Virus record (IMG/VR): IMGVR_UViG_3300020454_000018
Span: 1 to 53,170 of that record
Source: a virus
Direction: 5' to 3' (one strand)
Length of the DNA stretch: 53,170 nucleotides
This document shows, one piece after another, positions 38,248 through 47,314 of this stretch. The translations under genes were made by a program, and so were the position numbers. The notes under the pieces are model-generated. The model saw only the letters and a list, made by a program, of their open reading frames with translations, searched no databases and was not told where the DNA came from. How positions within the stretch are numbered: the first letter of the stretch is position 1; the number at the start of each line of letters is the position of its first letter.

Positions 38248-39466
38248 GCAAAAGTTAAAAGCATTTGGTAGTAATATAGGGAGCACCGAAAATGAATTTG
38301 TAAAAGGTGTGGTAAGTGATGTTATTACTGATAATGAACACCCATTAGTTGAAGATGGAACAATACCTTTTGGTAGAATAGGATATATACGATTTGTACC
38401 AATGGGTGCATTATTTATGTCTGCTGATAATGGATTCTTTGCGGCTCCGTTTGATAAAAATCAAATAACCTTACCATTAAAAAATGAAAGAGTAGATATT
38501 TTAAAAACTACAAGTGGATATACCTATAGAAGAGGTAACGGAAACCTATCACCAAATACAGATGGTGTGGGTGATACTTTAGCTAAGTTATTTAGAACCT
38601 TTAGTGATGATGATTCAGCAAACTCATCAGAATATCAATCAACTTCAAACACTGGTATATCAAATAAAAAAGATTCGGGTAATGATGAATCATCAGGTTT
38701 TGGTGATAACTTTGAACCACAAAACGAAAATATTCATCCATTAAAATTATTTGAGGGTGATACAATTATGCAAAGTAGATTCGGTCAATCTATACGATTA
38801 AGCGGATACAATAATTCTGAACAAAAACTACATCCATCGATTATTATCAGAAATAGAGAAAATGATTTATCTCAAACTAACTTAGAATTGGCAGAGCAAG
38901 CAGAAGAAGATGTAAACAGAGATGGTTCTATAATATCAATGACATCTGGTGAATTTAAATTAGATTATCAGCCAGGTATTATTGATGATGGTGGTTCATC
39001 TAATTTTGAACAAACTGCGGCTTCTTTTGAAGATTATCCATCTGAACTAAAAGGTGACCAAATTTTAATTAATAGTGGAAGAGTAATTATATCATCCAAA
39101 GAATCTGAAATGATTTTTTATTCTAAGGGAAATTACGGATTTATTTCAGATGGCGCACTTTCTATCGATAACAAAGGTGGGATGATTGTTAATGTTGATG
39201 ATGATGTGGATTACATAACAAATGGTAGTGATTACAATATTACAACCGAAACTGGTGAAATACATTTAGGTAATGGTTCAGATGAAGAACCATTGGTACT
39301 GGGTGATACCTTAGTAGAATTATTAAATCAACTCTGTACGGAATTACAGAAAATGAATCATCCAACACCAGCAGGTCCATCAGGTCCACCAGTAAATGCA
39401 CCAGCATTCGCAAGTATCGCTGCAAAATTAAAAACAATACTCAGTAAGAAAAACTTTGTAGACTAA
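38225..39466 (+). CDS. 5: baseplate hub / central spike protein (gp5-like)
   Basis: 413 aa. VVSDVITDNEHPLVEDGTIP and FGRIGYIRFVPMG form an OB-fold-type start; GDTIMQSRFGQSIRLSGYNN is the conserved spike strand. The C-terminal HPTPAGPSGPPVNAPAFAS, then KLKTILSK, matches the end of gp5-like hub proteins of marine T4-like phages. A lysozyme domain like that in T4 gp5 is not seen. Beta-helical repeats near residues 285-345 suggest the needle. Confidence 0.7.
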   Translation: MSRKRSFRQKLKAFGSNIGSTENEFVKGVVSDVITDNEHPLVEDGTIPFGRIGYIRFVPMGALFMSADNGFFAAPFDKNQITLPLKNERVDILKTTSGYTYRRGNGNLSPNTDGVGDTLAKLFRTFSDDDSANSSEYQSTSNTGISNKKDSGNDESSGFGDNFEPQNENIHPLKLFEGDTIMQSRFGQSIRLSGYNNSEQKLHPSIIIRNRENDLSQTNLELAEQAEEDVNRDGSIISMTSGEFKLDYQPGIIDDGGSSNFEQTAASFEDYPSELKGDQILINSGRVIISSKESEMIFYSKGNYGFISDGALSIDNKGGMIVNVDDDVDYITNGSDYNITTETGEIHLGNGSDEEPLVLGDTLVELLNQLCTELQKMNHPTPAGPSGPPVNAPAFASIAAKLKTILSKKNFVD

Positions 39467-39467
39467 T

Positions 39468-40265
39468 ATGAGCTGGGGTATATTCAAGTCCAATATGAAA
39501 AGGTATATGGCTAATCCTATAGGTGTAGCTACACAACAAGCCTTTGCCAAAAAACTTACTACTGAATACGATATGTGTATGAGACGAGGTATTCAAGGAA
39601 TTAACCTATGTTCAATACAAAAAGGAAATCCTCAACTTATGGAACAATTAGTTAATGTTGCACTTGCTCAATGTTTCGCTATCCAATCACCACCTAAACC
39701 TGTTCCACTATCACCTATAATTAAAAATTTAGGTCCAGCAATCAAAGCTTATTGGGCTGGAGCGACTATGAACCCATTCCCAATCCCACCGATACCTGCG
39801 CCAGGAGCAATACAAAATATTATAGTATCCCAAAACATTTGTATAAATCCGGGCATGTGGGTAGTACAATTTCCACTACCACCTGTTTTATCACAAAACT
39901 TCTTTATTGATATTTTTGTATTAGCAGCACAAATACATTTACTTACCTTAAAAGGAATGATTTATACTACATCACTTTATCCATCAGCACCATCCCCAAT
40001 ACCAGGACCTGGTGTGATAGCTTGGAGTATGTATGTAATACCTGGTGGAAGAATAGGTAGTGGTGATGATGACGATGATGAAAATACATCAATAGTATCT
40101 GACTGGCAACCATTAGGTAACGAACTACCATCTACTGTAATACCAAAAAGATTTAGTCCAAATTCAGTATATAATACTGGAGATGTTATAGAATCAGGTG
40201 GTAACTTTTATTTAGCACAAAATCCTGAAAAAAATGGGGAAAGGTGTTGGAATATCCCATTCTAA
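39468..40265 (+). CDS. baseplate-associated protein with C-terminal carbohydrate-binding-like module
   Basis: 265 aa. The body is Pro-rich (PPKPVPLSPIIKNLGPAIKA, NPFPIPPIPAPGAIQN) and has several Cys. An acidic linker (SGDDDDDENTSIVSDWQPLG) leads to a C-terminal FSPNSVYNTGDVIESGGNFY (then LAQ), the W/Y..GD.V...G..Y.A pattern of chitin-binding-type (CBM5/12-like) modules. It may bind cell-surface glycan during adsorption. It lies between gp5-like and gp25 genes. Confidence 0.5.
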   Translation: MSWGIFKSNMKRYMANPIGVATQQAFAKKLTTEYDMCMRRGIQGINLCSIQKGNPQLMEQLVNVALAQCFAIQSPPKPVPLSPIIKNLGPAIKAYWAGATMNPFPIPPIPAPGAIQNIIVSQNICINPGMWVVQFPLPPVLSQNFFIDIFVLAAQIHLLTLKGMIYTTSLYPSAPSPIPGPGVIAWSMYVIPGGRIGSGDDDDDENTSIVSDWQPLGNELPSTVIPKRFSPNSVYNTGDVIESGGNFYLAQNPEKNGERCWNIPF

Positions 40266-40287
40266 CGACTAAAATATTATTAATGTA

Positions 40288-40295
40288 TATTTATA
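40288..40295 (+). promoter_or_regulatory. TATTTATA motif (putative late promoter)
   Basis: Lies 19 bases before the next structural gene in a 49-base gap. Confidence 0.55.
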
Positions 40296-40314
40296 TTAAA
40301 CAAACAATAAAATT

Positions 40315-40869
40315 ATGAATTCAAAAAAATTAGTAAAAGTAATTAAGACGTTAGTAGAAGCAGAAGTTGCTAAAAAGCACGAAGTTTTTATGAAAAAAAC
40401 TTTTCCTAAAATTTTAGAGGAAGCTGTAAATGCTAAAATGAAAAATATTGTTTCAAATACAGAAGAAGAAACTGATGCATTTTCATTAGCAAACGCAGTG
40501 TTAGAAGAAGATAGAAAAACTTCTAAACCAGCTATTGAAAAACAAACATATACTAAGAACCCTATGTTAAATCAGGCACTTAATGAAACTCTTCAAAGTG
40601 GAATGACTGATACGATGGATAAAACAGTTACATTTGGTACACACAATGTAGCGGCTGCTGGTGGTGGAACACCTGTAGGACAAAGTAGTATCCAAACATT
40701 CAGACAAGAAATGGCATCTAAGATGGGATTACAACCAGCTGGCCAACAATCATCTCCACAACCAAATGGATTAGGAGTAACAACTGGAGTACCTGGTTTA
40801 GATAAGATTCTTAACAGAGATAATTCAGAGCTTGTAAAAGCGATGACTAGAAAAGGAATAGGAGCATAG
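40315..40869 (+). CDS. hypothetical structural or assembly protein, 184 aa
   Basis: A helical, Lys-rich N-terminus (SKKLVKVIKTLVEAEVAKKH), a Gln/Pro/Gly-rich middle (GLQPAGQQSSPQPNGLGVTT) and a short C-terminal segment (LDKILNRDNSELVKAMTRK). It starts a transcription unit that continues into gp25. No known family. Confidence 0.55.
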   Translation: MNSKKLVKVIKTLVEAEVAKKHEVFMKKTFPKILEEAVNAKMKNIVSNTEEETDAFSLANAVLEEDRKTSKPAIEKQTYTKNPMLNQALNETLQSGMTDTMDKTVTFGTHNVAAAGGGTPVGQSSIQTFRQEMASKMGLQPAGQQSSPQPNGLGVTTGVPGLDKILNRDNSELVKAMTRKGIGA

Positions 40870-40870
40870 A

Positions 40871-41302
40871 ATGGCTTATGAGTTGAATAAAAAGATTGTA
40901 ATTGATACTGAAGAGTTTAATAACTATGCAGTAGGTATCACCTTACCAATACAAAGAGGTGAGGATGGATACTTTAGACAATCTTTTAAAACATTCGACC
41001 AAGTTCGTTCTAACCTAAAGAATTTATTACTTACAAAAAAAGGTGAAAGAATATTTCAGCCAGATTTTGGAAGTGGGTTACATGATTTGTTATTTAATCC
41101 AGCAACAGAGAAATTTGAAGAGGATTTGGAAAATACAATAAATGATGCAGTAGCAAAATGGTTACCCTATGTTATTGTAGAAGATATTAATATTGATATA
41201 ACTAAAGAAATGACTGATAATAATCAAGCAAAAGTATCTTTAAAATTTAAACAAGAGGGAGACCAAACATTGGATACTTTAACATTTTTGGTAGAGGAAT
41301 AA
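40871..41302 (+). CDS. 25: baseplate wedge protein gp25
   Basis: 143 aa. LPIQRGEDGYFRQSFKTFDQ, VRSNLKNLLLTKKGERIFQP and DFGSGLHDLLFNP are the GPW/gp25 family signature (lysozyme-like wedge fold). AVAKWLPYVIVEDI and the C-terminal strand complete it. It forms the baseplate wedge together with gp6, whose gene starts one base after its stop. Confidence 0.9.
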   Translation: MAYELNKKIVIDTEEFNNYAVGITLPIQRGEDGYFRQSFKTFDQVRSNLKNLLLTKKGERIFQPDFGSGLHDLLFNPATEKFEEDLENTINDAVAKWLPYVIVEDINIDITKEMTDNNQAKVSLKFKQEGDQTLDTLTFLVEE

Positions 41303-41303
41303 T

Positions 41304-43355
41304 ATGGCACTTAATAATCAAATAAAAAGTTTTAAGGATAAAGGTAGAGATATAAAATACCTTAATAAAGATTTTGTTGATTTTAGAACAAATCTAATTG
41401 AATTTGCTAAAACTTATTTTCCAACAACATATAATGATTTTAACGAATCATCGCCAGGTATGATGTTTATTGAAATGGCATCTTATATTGGTGATGTATT
41501 AGGATACTATATTGATGATACTTTTAAAGAATCCTTAATTACTACTGCTGAAGATAAAGAAAATATATTTGAATTAGCAAGAATGATGGGATATAAACCA
41601 AAGGTAACATCTCCATCTACAACTAAGTTAAGTGTGTTCCAATTAATACCATCAAGAAGATTAACAAATCCTATATCATCAGGAGATTTAGCATTTGAAC
41701 CTGATACTGATTATTACCTAAGAGTAAAAGAAGGAATGGAAGTGGATGCAGATGGAATACAATTTAGAACAACTGAGTTGTTAGATTTTGCTGATGCAGA
41801 TGGTAGAGAAATAACTGTATATGAAAGAGATTCAGATACAAATAATCCTAAATTTTATTTAGTAAAAAAATATGTTGATGTTATCTCTGCTGAAGAAAAA
41901 CAAATTGAAATCACATTTGGTACAACTCAAGATGAATACGCTAGAATAGATATACCTGATAATAATGTTATAGGAATCTATGATGTAAGAGATGGTAATA
42001 ACAACAAATATTATCAAGTACCATATTTAGGACAAGAAATGGTTTATGTTGAGTACTCTAATAGTGAAGCACAAGACAAAGATTTATTTCAATTTAGAGA
42101 TTCAGTAGCATCTATTCTTAAATTAATTAAAACACCAAGAAGATTTAAAGTTATTACAAACTCAAATGGTTCTACTACAATACAATTTGGTAGTGGTGAT
42201 GGTGGAAAAAATGATGAACTATTAATTCCTACATTTAAAAATGTTGGTTTGGGGCTTACCAATTCAATTGATAAATTAGGTCAATCATTTGACCCATCTA
42301 ACTTTTTACTTACTAAATCATATGGACAATCTCCAAAAAATACTACGATGGTTGTAAAATATTTAGTAGGTGGTGGTGTTAAAGCAAATGTACAACAAAA
42401 TAAAATTCAAAGAATTACCAAAGTATCATTTGACGAAGATTTATCAGCATTTGATGATGGAGCTAGAAATCTATATTCTACTGTAAAAAATTCATTAGCA
42501 GTTGATAATGAACAACCAGCTACAGGTGGTAGAGGAGCAGAAACATTAGAAGAGATAAGAGAAAATGCTATAGCAAACTTCGGTTCACAAAACAGAGCAG
42601 TAACATCTAGAGATTATCAAGTTAGAGCATTATCTATGCCACCTAAGTTTGGTAATATTACAAAAGCATTTTGTGCAGCTGATGGTCAATTGGATGATAA
42701 TTCACCAGGTTCAATATTAGCTTCACCATCTGCACTAAATGAATTTTCAAAATTAGTACAGGACTTACAAGCTGATGGTAAAAATACTGATAAACAAATT
42801 AAAGAACAAGTATCTAAATTTTTATCGAATAAAAAATCTAATGTAAAAGAAAAAAATAATCCGTTTGCAGTAAACTTATATGTGTTAGGATATGATTCAA
42901 ATAAAAAATTAACTTCTCTTAACAGAGCTATAAAAGAAAATCTAAAAACATATCTTAATGAATTTAGAATGTTAACTGATGGAGTAAATCTCTTAGATGG
43001 ATTTATTATCAACATTGGTTTAGATTTCGAAATAAGAGTATATAGAGATTATAATAAAAGAGAAGTGTTAACAAACTGTATAACAGCAATAAAAGATTAT
43101 TTTGAAATTGATAAATGGACATTTAACATGCCAATAAACATAAGTGAGGTTGAGATGTTAATTGGAAATATAGAAGGAGTACAATCCGTAGTAAAAACTG
43201 AGTTTAAAAACTTATGTGGAGGTACTTCAGGTTATTCACCAAATTCATATGATATTACTGGGGCAACGAAAAATAAACAAATTTATCCTTCATTAGACCC
43301 ATCGATATTTGAATTTAAATACCCAGATAGGGACATAAGAGGAAGAGTAGTATAA
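41304..43355 (+). CDS. 6: baseplate wedge protein gp6 (baseplate J-like)
   Basis: 683 aa, close to T4 gp6 (660 aa). The N-terminus DFVDFRTNLIEFAKTYFP and SSPGMMFIEMASYIGDVLGY is typical of marine T4-like gp6; RGAETLEEIRENAIANFGSQ and NRAVTSRDYQVRALSMP mark the J-like domain that joins wedges into the baseplate ring. The C-terminal VEMLIGNIEGVQSVVKTEF is the dimerisation region. Overlaps the next gene by 1 base. Confidence 0.9.
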   Translation: MALNNQIKSFKDKGRDIKYLNKDFVDFRTNLIEFAKTYFPTTYNDFNESSPGMMFIEMASYIGDVLGYYIDDTFKESLITTAEDKENIFELARMMGYKPKVTSPSTTKLSVFQLIPSRRLTNPISSGDLAFEPDTDYYLRVKEGMEVDADGIQFRTTELLDFADADGREITVYERDSDTNNPKFYLVKKYVDVISAEEKQIEITFGTTQDEYARIDIPDNNVIGIYDVRDGNNNKYYQVPYLGQEMVYVEYSNSEAQDKDLFQFRDSVASILKLIKTPRRFKVITNSNGSTTIQFGSGDGGKNDELLIPTFKNVGLGLTNSIDKLGQSFDPSNFLLTKSYGQSPKNTTMVVKYLVGGGVKANVQQNKIQRITKVSFDEDLSAFDDGARNLYSTVKNSLAVDNEQPATGGRGAETLEEIRENAIANFGSQNRAVTSRDYQVRALSMPPKFGNITKAFCAADGQLDDNSPGSILASPSALNEFSKLVQDLQADGKNTDKQIKEQVSKFLSNKKSNVKEKNNPFAVNLYVLGYDSNKKLTSLNRAIKENLKTYLNEFRMLTDGVNLLDGFIINIGLDFEIRVYRDYNKREVLTNCITAIKDYFEIDKWTFNMPINISEVEMLIGNIEGVQSVVKTEFKNLCGGTSGYSPNSYDITGATKNKQIYPSLDPSIFEFKYPDRDIRGRVV

Positions 43356-44413
43356 TGTATTATTTTTTAACCGCATCAAAAGACGCTACGATATTCCAAC
43401 AACAACCAACACAAAATACTGGGTTGGATGAGATTTTGGAAGTATCTAAAGTTTACTATGGCTCACTAAAAGACATAGCAAGAACTTTGGTGAAATTTGA
43501 TACTAACACTTTATCAGCAAGCTTATCAAATGGTGATGTTACTATGAGTATAGCTGAATTAGTTTTAAGAGAAACAGAACCTACAGAAGTTCCATTATCA
43601 TATTCATTGGAAATAAATCCTATTTCACAAAGCTGGGAAATGGGAATCGGAACTAGATTTGATGATATATCATCAGAGGGATGTACTTGGAATTATAGAG
43701 CATCTGGTTCTAATTGGTTACCAACAAATGTACCTAATAGTGGTAGTGCTACTGGTTCATTTAATGGTAAAGGTGGAATGTGGTACACTGCTTCACAATC
43801 TACTCGTACTTATGATTACGAATCAAGTGATTTAATTACAGATGTATCTTCATCATTATCTTTTTGGTTAGATGGTGGATATCCGAATGAAGGATTTATT
43901 ATAAAACATAGTTCACAAAAAGAAAATAACGATATTGATTATGGTCAATTAAAATTCTTTAGTAAAGAAACTCATACAATATATCAACCAAAAATTAGAA
44001 TTGGTTGGGATGATAGTAGATATGAAACTGGTTCACTACAAACATTACCAGAAGAATACAAAATATCATTAAAAAGATTAAAAAAATCATATAAAGCCGG
44101 TGGGAGATATGATATAGAAGTATTCGCAAGAGAGTTGTATCCACAAAAAACTTTTCAAAACACATTTGGATACTCCACAGGCAGCTTACTTCCAACATCA
44201 TCTTTCTACCAAATAAGAGATTATGAAAGTAACGATATTATAATTCCTTTTGGGGATTATTCTAAACTAAGTACATATTCAAATAAAAGTAGAATAAGTT
44301 TAGATTTATCGAACTTTGAAGTTAATAGAAGTTATAAGGTAGAGTTAAAGATAGAACGAAGTGGTTCTTCTGAATACTTTGATGATGATTATATATTTGA
44401 AGTAGTTGAATAA
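43355..44413 (+). CDS. tail/baseplate protein with DNRLRE-like domain
   Basis: 352 aa. The N-terminal part (SKDATIFQQQPTQNTGLDEI, ARTLVKFDTNTLS, AELVLRETE) follows the DNRLRE pattern of a carbohydrate-associated beta-sandwich. The rest is Ser/Gly-rich beta structure. It probably sits in the baseplate wedge or tail-fibre attachment site. The assignment to a T4 protein number is not possible. Confidence 0.55.
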   Translation: MYYFLTASKDATIFQQQPTQNTGLDEILEVSKVYYGSLKDIARTLVKFDTNTLSASLSNGDVTMSIAELVLRETEPTEVPLSYSLEINPISQSWEMGIGTRFDDISSEGCTWNYRASGSNWLPTNVPNSGSATGSFNGKGGMWYTASQSTRTYDYESSDLITDVSSSLSFWLDGGYPNEGFIIKHSSQKENNDIDYGQLKFFSKETHTIYQPKIRIGWDDSRYETGSLQTLPEEYKISLKRLKKSYKAGGRYDIEVFARELYPQKTFQNTFGYSTGSLLPTSSFYQIRDYESNDIIIPFGDYSKLSTYSNKSRISLDLSNFEVNRSYKVELKIERSGSSEYFDDDYIFEVVE

Positions 44414-45423
44414 TGGCATTAGAAAAAGAAGTAAGGATTGATGAACTAACCTCAAGTGGTTCAAAAGCTATAAAATCCATTGACCCATATGGAAGGCATA
44501 ACTATTTTGCCGAACAAATGAAGGAAGTAAATGGTTCTATGGATGGTGAAGTTAGTGGTAAACTGCGTAGACCAAAATACGATGAGGAACAACTACTTTT
44601 AGCAGTTGATACTGAGGTAGATGAACTCATACCTGATAAACCAAAAGATTTACCAGCCGTTGTTAGACAAGAAGATTACGATGCATTACAAAGACAGGTT
44701 GATAGATTAAACGCTGTTGTAGCTGATTTGAGGAGACAATTAGCTGATGGGCAAGCTAAAATTTCTGAACTGGAATCAACTATTGAGGGTTTAAAATCTG
44801 AATTAGATGCATCGTTACTAAGAGTTGCAGTAGCTGAAAACTCAGCAGAAGCTGCAGCTGATAAGTTTGCGCAAACTTCTATTGATTTACAACAAGCTAT
44901 TCAAAAATCTGTAGCTGAAGCTATTGAAAGAGTTTCATTAGAAGCTCAAGTAGAAGGTTTATCAGCACAGAAAGAAGCATTAGTAGCTCAAGTATCTGCA
45001 TTAGAATCGCAGGTAGCTGGTGTACAAGCTCAACTCCAAGCAGGTGCAGAATCAGCTGCTGGTAAGTGGACTGCTAATATTGTTCCTAAAGCTGAAGAAG
45101 GTAAACCTGATTTATATTATTATAGTACGAGAAAAGGAACAAGAAGTACTGGGTGGAAGAACGGACCAAATATTGATTTAACAAATGCTACTGAAGACCC
45201 AGTTACATTTACATTTCAAAGAGATGGAAGTTCTTGGTTAACACTACCACCATCAACTACAGTACAATCGGGTGAAACTAAAAAAGTAAGCTTTGGGCCG
45301 TCTGGAGATAAAGCTCTAAATGGAAAAAGAAGAAGGAAAAAAGATTACAATGGTAATGTAAAGGTTTCAGCTGCTGGTGAAACAATAACATTTAACTATC
45401 AGAATAAACACCATAAAGGATAA
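44413..45423 (+). CDS. coiled-coil tail protein, 336 aa
   Basis: A long coiled coil spans about residues 85-215 (LQRQVDRLNAVVADLRRQLA, QVEGLSAQKEALVAQVSALE). A beta-rich C-terminal domain (TFQRDGSSWLTLPPSTTVQS) ends in a basic patch (GKRRRKKDYNG). A fibrous trimer or whisker-like element is likely. There is a 1-base overlap with the previous gene; the next starts 2 bases later. Confidence 0.6.
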   Translation: MALEKEVRIDELTSSGSKAIKSIDPYGRHNYFAEQMKEVNGSMDGEVSGKLRRPKYDEEQLLLAVDTEVDELIPDKPKDLPAVVRQEDYDALQRQVDRLNAVVADLRRQLADGQAKISELESTIEGLKSELDASLLRVAVAENSAEAAADKFAQTSIDLQQAIQKSVAEAIERVSLEAQVEGLSAQKEALVAQVSALESQVAGVQAQLQAGAESAAGKWTANIVPKAEEGKPDLYYYSTRKGTRSTGWKNGPNIDLTNATEDPVTFTFQRDGSSWLTLPPSTTVQSGETKKVSFGPSGDKALNGKRRRKKDYNGNVKVSAAGETITFNYQNKHHKG

Positions 45424-45425
45424 CA

Positions 45426-47312
45426 ATGGCTATAAAAAACTTTAAAGAAATATTAAATAAGGAAGCCAAGCGGGTTGATATTAAAGATAGAAAAATCTTT
45501 GAAAGAGGAAGAATGCCTGCCTTCTTTGGTAGAGGTATGACTGATACTATTGAGTTTATTCTTTATGATAATGGTAGTAATCAATTACCACAAGGAGAAA
45601 AAGGTAAATTAGTAAGGTATATTAATATTTCAGAAATAGATAATATTAGAAATTATTTATTAATTGCAAGAGGAGCAGCTTCAAATCAAGCACCAGAATA
45701 TTTTGTAGATGTAGAAAAACTAATAAATGAAGCCGGATATAAAAATGGTTTGTTTAGAACACAAATTACTTTATTAAATAAAAGAGTTGGAAGTGAGCAT
45801 TTTCAAAATAAAGTTTGGATACATGAAATATCACCATCACGAACAGAAGTTAGAGTTTTACCAGTTAAAACAGAAGATGTTTTTTTAGAAAAAGATTTAA
45901 GAGATAGATACAAAATACTTTTACAAAATGGTGAGTTTAAAGATGATATACTAAATAGATTAGATGGGTTTGTAGATTCAATTGATGCAAACGCTGTATT
46001 AAAAAAAGTACAAGCATTATATGGACAAGATTGGATTAATAATGTTAAAAGAGAATTTAAGATTCAAGATTTTAATGGGTTTATTAATGATGTAACTATA
46101 AAAGCAAAACAAGCTATAGGGTATTATATTAGTAATAGAGGATATACATTTGGTAAATCTGATTATGGTAAACCATTAATAGATGATTTACAAGCACCAA
46201 AAGGTGATAGAAAAAGAAGAAGGAGAAGAGGTAGACGAAGAAAATCAAACTCACAAAGATTAGATATTAGAACTTTACAAAAAAAATCTATGGAGATTAT
46301 TTGTGATGCTATTAGATTTCTTTTACCAAAAAGAAATTTACAAGTACCTGAAAGTCCAACACTTACAAAATTAGCAAGTAGAGATAAGATATCTACTATA
46401 CTACAAACATTTGGTACATCTAAAAAAATAGATACACAAGTAACTAAACCTGTAAGGATTACAAAACCCCTAAAAGTTGTAGCTGCTAAAATAACAACAA
46501 AACCAGTTGAAAGACCTGCTCCAACTAAACCAATTAAAATAGCACCACCAGCTAAAAAATATTATTTTTATGATGTGTATTTTAGACGAAGAGGAATCAG
46601 TAGAAAATCAGCTGTAGTAGAATACATAGATATGAGTGGTGATAAAAATTCCTTTTCAATGCCACCTGGCAAACGAGTTAAAATATGTGCATTAGAAGGA
46701 AGTGTAAACACAAAATTCCAAAAAAAGAAAGTAAGAGTAACTAAAAAAGAACTATGTGTGGTTGATACCCCAGTTCCAAAATTTGTAAGACCAAAAAGAC
46801 CACCTGTAAGAAAGGATTTGAGTAAAGAACAAATAAAAGTAGTTAAGGATTTAAATCTACCAACTCCAATTAAAACAAAAACTCAAATAAAATATGATAT
46901 TGGTATAGATGAGATAAAGGCAAATATTAAAAAATCATTTTTGGGATTACCAAAAATAAAATTTGGAGGACTTCATGCAGGAGGAAGAAGAAGAGCACCA
47001 TCTCCACCAGCACCACCAACTCGTAGAGAGACTAGGAGGAATAAAAGAAGAAGAAGGGGAAGAAAACCAGTTGTAACGATACCATCAAATAGGAGAAGAA
47101 GAAGAACAAGAAGTACTCCAAAAGTAGTATCACCACCAAGAATGTCGTTTGTACAAAGAAAAAGAAAATTAAGAGGTATATCAACTCCACCAAGACAAAA
47201 CTTTAGAAGTAGAGGAGGAGGAGGTTCTATACAGAACTTTGGTTCGGGTAGAGTTCAAAATCAGTTTACACCAGGTAACACATTTACAGGTTATAGTAGA
47301 GGAGGATATTAA
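45426..47312 (+). CDS. large basic tail protein with Arg/Pro-rich C-terminus, 628 aa
   Basis: The N-terminal domain (ERGRMPAFFGRGMTDTIEFI...LVRYINISE) is not recognised. RKRRRRRGRRRKS near residue 262 interrupts helical segments. From about residue 480 the sequence becomes Arg/Pro/Gly-rich (RRAPSPPAPPTRRETRRNKR; QNFRSRGGGGSIQNFGSGRV). Such polybasic tails are uncommon in T4-like tails and recur at the start of the next protein and in the gene at 11.2 kb. A structural role follows from location. Confidence 0.6.
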   Translation: MAIKNFKEILNKEAKRVDIKDRKIFERGRMPAFFGRGMTDTIEFILYDNGSNQLPQGEKGKLVRYINISEIDNIRNYLLIARGAASNQAPEYFVDVEKLINEAGYKNGLFRTQITLLNKRVGSEHFQNKVWIHEISPSRTEVRVLPVKTEDVFLEKDLRDRYKILLQNGEFKDDILNRLDGFVDSIDANAVLKKVQALYGQDWINNVKREFKIQDFNGFINDVTIKAKQAIGYYISNRGYTFGKSDYGKPLIDDLQAPKGDRKRRRRRGRRRKSNSQRLDIRTLQKKSMEIICDAIRFLLPKRNLQVPESPTLTKLASRDKISTILQTFGTSKKIDTQVTKPVRITKPLKVVAAKITTKPVERPAPTKPIKIAPPAKKYYFYDVYFRRRGISRKSAVVEYIDMSGDKNSFSMPPGKRVKICALEGSVNTKFQKKKVRVTKKELCVVDTPVPKFVRPKRPPVRKDLSKEQIKVVKDLNLPTPIKTKTQIKYDIGIDEIKANIKKSFLGLPKIKFGGLHAGGRRRAPSPPAPPTRRETRRNKRRRRGRKPVVTIPSNRRRRRTRSTPKVVSPPRMSFVQRKRKLRGISTPPRQNFRSRGGGGSIQNFGSGRVQNQFTPGNTFTGYSRGGY

Positions 47313-47314
47313 TT